64,000 bases of DNA, taken from positions 682,001 to 746,000 of the forward strand of contig JAQFVV010012497.1 of assembly GCA_028023455.1 (NCBI GenBank), written 5' to 3'. Positions within the stretch are counted from its first letter, which is position 1; each line of letters starts with the position of its first letter. Positions 59,770-64,000 of the stretch are shown piece by piece. The notes beneath the pieces are model-generated. The model made no database searches. It saw only the letters and a program-made list of their open reading frames with translations, and had not been told where the DNA came from. The position numbers and the translations under genes are program-made. This DNA is from Epiperipatus broadwayi. Taxonomy: Eukaryota; Onychophora; Udeonychophora; Euonychophora; Peripatidae.

Positions 59770-60330
59770 TTACAACTACCATTCAGTTATTTTTAGATAT
59801 TAATTTATCTTTTTTCTCTTCAAAATGTCCATAAGTTAAACAAATCTGTTCTAAGTTAGTGAGTGTTAAAAAATGAACATTGAATCCAGAATATAAAAGA
59901 TATTTTTAAATGTTAATCGAAATAAGAATTAAATATTTATTGGTTGGCACGAAATAAGGTAACTTTTGAAAAGGGTATTGATTACAATATTGAGGTATTA
60001 TACTTCAAATTGTTAAATGACGCCAAGGACCATGACAAGAGGACATGCCAGCCATGGCTAACTGATCAGACTTGGAACCAGATCAAACTAGGGCCATGCC
60101 TTGCCTAGTGTAGTGCTTACCTTACATAATAAATAAATCGATATATTAGTAATTAGAAATTATAACAGCCCAAAGAGCACTAACATATCACGATGATAAA
60201 TCCCAGGAAATGAAGGTAGTTAAGCCTGAACAAATTAATAAAAGATTAGGAATAGATAGAAGGGAAAGTGACTGCTCTACAAGTGGTATGCCATGCAAAC
60301 CAAGAAATAAGCATATATACCTATAAAGCC
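59770..60330. other. Mixed-composition DNA, unassigned
   Basis: The segment 60010-60130 (gccaaggaccatgacaagagg, gggccatgccttgcctagtg) is more balanced than its flanks but shows no tRNA box, ORF or known repeat. Confidence 0.35.
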
Positions 60331-60332
60331 AT

Positions 60333-60455
60333 TTTTAACAGAACTGGGAGTGCTTTAATGGTGAAATAGACTTGTACAATCCAAACATCTTCTCATTTAT
60401 AACAGTACTGGGAATGCTCAAATGGTGAAATAGACTTGTACAATTAGACAATCCA
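60333..60455. repeat. Short tandem duplication, about 60-bp period
   Basis: taacagaactgggagtgct, then aatggtgaaatagacttgtacaat, is followed by taacagtactgggaatgct and the same second block. A looser third echo (gaaatggacatgtataattggac) lies at about 60600. Confidence 0.75.
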
Positions 60456-60930
60456 AGGACAATATTCCCACTGCAACTGAAGCGGTTGCCTTGTTTCTTT
60501 CAAGCTATGGCCCCAAATAATAATGAGACACGAATAGAAGTGTTATGAAAGTGTAACATTGCTGTTAATATAACATTTTTGTCTCTAAATAACTAATGGA
60601 GAAATGGACATGTATAATTGGACAGTTTTGTGAACAATAATTTCAGCATAAGAAGTTGGGTTTATGTGTGTAAGTCTGGAAGGGCAGGTGAATTTTGTGT
60701 CACTGCACTTCTGGAACTATTAATATCCCACTCACCTATCCATACATTTATACTTGAATGTTCAAAATCATATGCATTGAATCAAGTGTATGGGTGCGGA
60801 TGCGCTTGACACGCACCGACACTCCCTAAATTTCTTTGTAATGATTCCTGTTGATTGCATTGTAAAACTTATGCCTCTGGAATCGTCTTGAGGCAAAAAT
60901 AAAGGCATTTGAAAGTAAATCAACTATGTA
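60456..60930. other. Balanced-composition block ending in AATAAA
   Basis: Composition is nearer to 40 percent GC than the surroundings, with gtgcggatgcgcttgacacg near 60795 and a tcttgaggcaaaaataaagg end at about 60887 that contains AATAAA. It could be a retroposed transcript 3' end or an unnamed repeat. The 63-codon frame 60618-60809 has no recognisable motif. Confidence 0.3.
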
Positions 60931-63900
60931 GTGATTGGAAGTTTAATTACAATAATAAACAAAATCTGAATGGTTGGAATTGATGGGCATATTAGAATCT
61001 TAATATTGAATAATTTGAATTGTCAAAGCTGTCCCTAATTTTAAGTTGGTGTTTCTGATAGCAGATTATAATTGCTTTATAAAATAATTTACAACTTCAT
61101 TCTAAAAAGTAAATTAAATTGATAATTGTCTGTAATTACATTTTGATATAAAAACTTCTTACAAATTTGAAAGTATTATATTGTATTAAATTTTTTTTTA
61201 GCTCTCTATATAATTAATTTAGTCATAGTAATTTTATTGTAAAGAAATATCCTATCTTTTAACTTGTTAAATGCAAATAGCACATTGGAATCTATACTGT
61301 ACTTTAATATTTAAGTCTGTTTTACTATATAAAAATTTTAATAAGATATTTAAATAGAATCACATTCTCAAAATGACAACCATCTACTAAAAGGCTGATG
61401 AAGGATTTTAGTTTTTTTTTTTTTAAATGTTAATTATTAAAAGAAAATCTTTATATCTGTAGATTGCCTTAACCAGAAGCCTTGAAGATGAAATTTTGTT
61501 TGTAATTGACATTAAAAATTTCATTTTCAAACCTATAGAGTCTTTATTCCTATTTCATTAAGCCACCTATAAATTGTTTCAAAGATCATTATTATAATAT
61601 TTGAAAACATTTTTATGAAGCTAATATATATTTTTGAATTTTTCATTTCAAGTGCCTTAGATTTTCCACTTGTAATAAAAATATTGCTTTTCATATTATG
61701 TAGAAACTGTATAATATGAAGTTTAATGGAGTAACTTCAAACGAGGCTATAGATTTGTTTTGAATAATTAAATCAAATTCTTTTATTAAATGAATATATA
61801 AATCATTTGTTTGTTTTTTACACTCCCCCTTTTCCCTTTCTGTCAATAAACCTTGTCTATAATGCTTTTTCATTTTGTAAAAACATAGTGAGTCTGAATA
61901 ATATCCATTTATGACTGGAAACAATGTATTAAATAAAATCCTTGAAAATATTTTTGCTGTATAATAGATAATAATGGTATTTCATGATAATATATTGCAA
62001 TTTTATGTATTTTATTTTTATAAATTAGAATAATAAAAGCATATTTAAGATCAGGCAGCAAACTTCATGAGTCTATGTTTTTAAAAATATTAATAGAGTA
62101 TTTGTTTTTTTTTTATTCATCTTGATGAAGTTTTAAAATATCTTTAAAGTCTTTTAATATTTTAAAATGATTTGCCTGGTCTAGCTTAAATTTATTGGTG
62201 TATTGTATTTTTTTTAACAGTTCAAGTTTAATTTTGCAGTGCCATTTTGTTTGTCATTACAAACTGGAAATATATATTTTTTTTATTAAATATATTTCAA
62301 CTATGCTGTATCTTCATTTAGACCAGCAATTGCAAAACAATGGTATATGAGAAAATTTTGGTGGTCCACAAAAATCTGGACATTATTTGCATTTTTTATG
62401 TTTATTAATAATAAAACAAAAATAATATTCTAATAAATTATTATACTCTGAATGATAATTTTCATTTTTATATAGCACTACATTCACAAAATGTACTTGA
62501 GAGGGGGAAACAAGAGACACAATAATACTGAAGCAGCATTTGTAATTTTGTTACATTAAATAGATGCATTTCATATTAATAAAATAGAAGTTCTCTGATC
62601 ATTATTTTACAAATGTATTTAAAAAAGTTCATATTAATGGTTCCATGGTGTTTAAAATTATGAATTTAGTGGTCCGTAAGGTCTGAAAAGTTGGCAAATG
62701 CTGATTTAGACGCTTACATATTCTTTTCATTTTTGGATTTTTTGCCAAAGAAATAATTCTTAAAAATCAATTTTTACTCTCATAAATTTTACAAGTCCTT
62801 TATCATCTTTATGTCTAAATCTTAATTTATCCAGAGCAGTTTTATATTTTTAAACATTTTAAAATTTAGCATTACAATTTTCTTTAATAGTTTTAAAATG
62901 TTTCATTTATTTAAAAGCACCCTGTACATCTAATTAAAAATCCTTTTCTTTAGTAGAATGAGAAATCTGAATTTTATAAATATGATATCATTCAAGAAAT
63001 TGAATAACACATTTTGCTACCATGTCTAACATATTGATTTCTACAATATTATTTTTCCATCTTTTATTGTTAATGAATCATACTTTATAATTAAATACAT
63101 GTCCACTTTTCCAATCTTCATCTTTCCTTTTAATTTTCATTTAGTTTGTGAAATCTTTGTTTTAAAATGATTTTTACTTGTAGATAGTCTAATAAAAGAT
63201 GATCATTGAAAGATATCTAACATGGCAATTTTTAGAATCACTTTCTTCAGTCACTAATTCTATATCAAATATTAAAGGCATAATTTATTTTATATACTAT
63301 AAGTACATTTAAAGTCATAAAAGCTCATTAAAGTTTATGATGTAACTTTGAAATTGAAATACTAGGATAATTCATGTTGAGGTTGTCAAACTATATTGAT
63401 GGTAATTAAGTTTTATTACTTGTTCCTAGTATTTTAGTTATTTAGTTACTCTATCTTCTGCCAGAGATCTTGATATATTATTGCAGTATTTATCTCCAAT
63501 ACTCTTTTTCTATTGGCGGGATAAATGCAAAGATTTATAATTTGTTAAATAAATATATAAGTTGAATTTTAACTTTTGGACATACGTATTTAATGATCTC
63601 CATGCTGTGAAATCAGGCTTATGGAATAATATTACTATCCAAAATGTTAGATCATCTCTAGTTTTATTTATTTTATATGTTTTACTACAGCACTATGTAA
63701 TGGCTAATGTATGATAAAATGGTAGGCCTTGTTTATAAGATACTGCTCAGCAGATATCAAATGATCAACAAGACATCAGGAATAAGGTCACATAGAAAGA
63801 ACAAAAACACTAACAAAAGATGCATAGTAAATATAATATTTTATTGCTAAGAAAACACAAATAGTATTCTTACTATGTATTTTTATTGTTTTTTTTGATC

Positions 63901-64000
63901 TTTCGATATAATCTTATTCCCAATTTCTTGTTCATTATTTATTTTGAGCTGGAATCCTAGAATATGATTAGTTTTCTATGCATAATAATTATTATTTTGC
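60931..64000. other. AT-rich DNA, no gene seen
   Basis: Homopolymer-rich AT sequence with one short minus frame (61691-61924, Lys/Ile/Tyr-rich, unrecognised). I see no repeat family, RNA gene or conserved motif to the end of the window. Confidence 0.5.

Overview
This window looks like gene-poor, AT-rich nuclear DNA from an animal. It has long A/T runs, (TA)n and (ATT)n microsatellites, and many decayed metazoan-type transposable elements (non-LTR retrotransposons, Penelope-like elements, a mariner, a hAT-type transposase, tRNA-derived SINEs). My impression is a coleoid cephalopod such as an octopus. That rests on general style and repeat character and is not proven by the sequence. I found no intact host protein-coding gene. 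Nearly all open reading frames of 60-150 codons are chance frames or fragments of decayed elements. There is no operon structure, Shine-Dalgarno signal, rRNA or CRISPR array.

Layout. 1-2.6 kb: plain AT-rich DNA. 2.6-3.4 kb: a foldback element with a hammerhead-ribozyme motif in each arm. 3.6-4.7 kb: a Penelope-like element (PLE) remnant, RT then GIY-YIG. 4.9-13.3 kb: mostly AT-rich unassigned DNA with one less AT-rich block near 9.8-10.9 kb. 13.3-14.3 kb: trinucleotide microsatellites, one about 176 bp long. 15.8-17.2 kb: a minus-strand LINE remnant. 18.7, 25.6 and 34.6 kb: three copies of a second foldback family. 27.0 kb: a tRNA-derived SINE. 28.5-30.4 kb: a long minus-strand PLE, RT with YVDD then GIY-YIG. 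31.4-32.3 kb: a hAT-type (ZNF862/KIAA1586-like) transposase remnant. 36.1-53 kb: a nested graveyard. One LINE family is present as a minus copy (39.1 to 36.1 kb) and a plus copy (46.1 to 52.9 kb). A second LINE family lies between them as an inverted pair (40.4-41.9 plus, 43.3-44.2 minus). The plus LINE is split by a mariner (46.85-49.06 kb), a foldback cluster (50.1-51.2 kb) and an 85-bp tRNA-like insertion (52.6 kb). 54.4-55.8 kb: a large palindromic element that itself contains a small foldback insertion. 56-64 kb: AT-rich DNA with a few tandem duplications, one more copy of the palindromic family, and a GC-elevated island at 58.8-59.4 kb.

The most interesting signal is a class of palindromic elements without long ORFs. 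Several carry hammerhead-ribozyme cores or remnants, and five copies are bounded by 9-16 bp direct repeats that look like target-site duplications. The best ribozyme copies (3240-3281 and 55334-55375) keep every core nucleotide, a closed stem II, a two-base-pair stem III and a GUC cleavage triplet. Hammerhead motifs with minimal stem III are known from Penelope-like retroelements, and PLE coding remnants lie in or next to two of these hairpins. The likely reading is that these are non-autonomous or rearranged products of Penelope-type retrotransposition.
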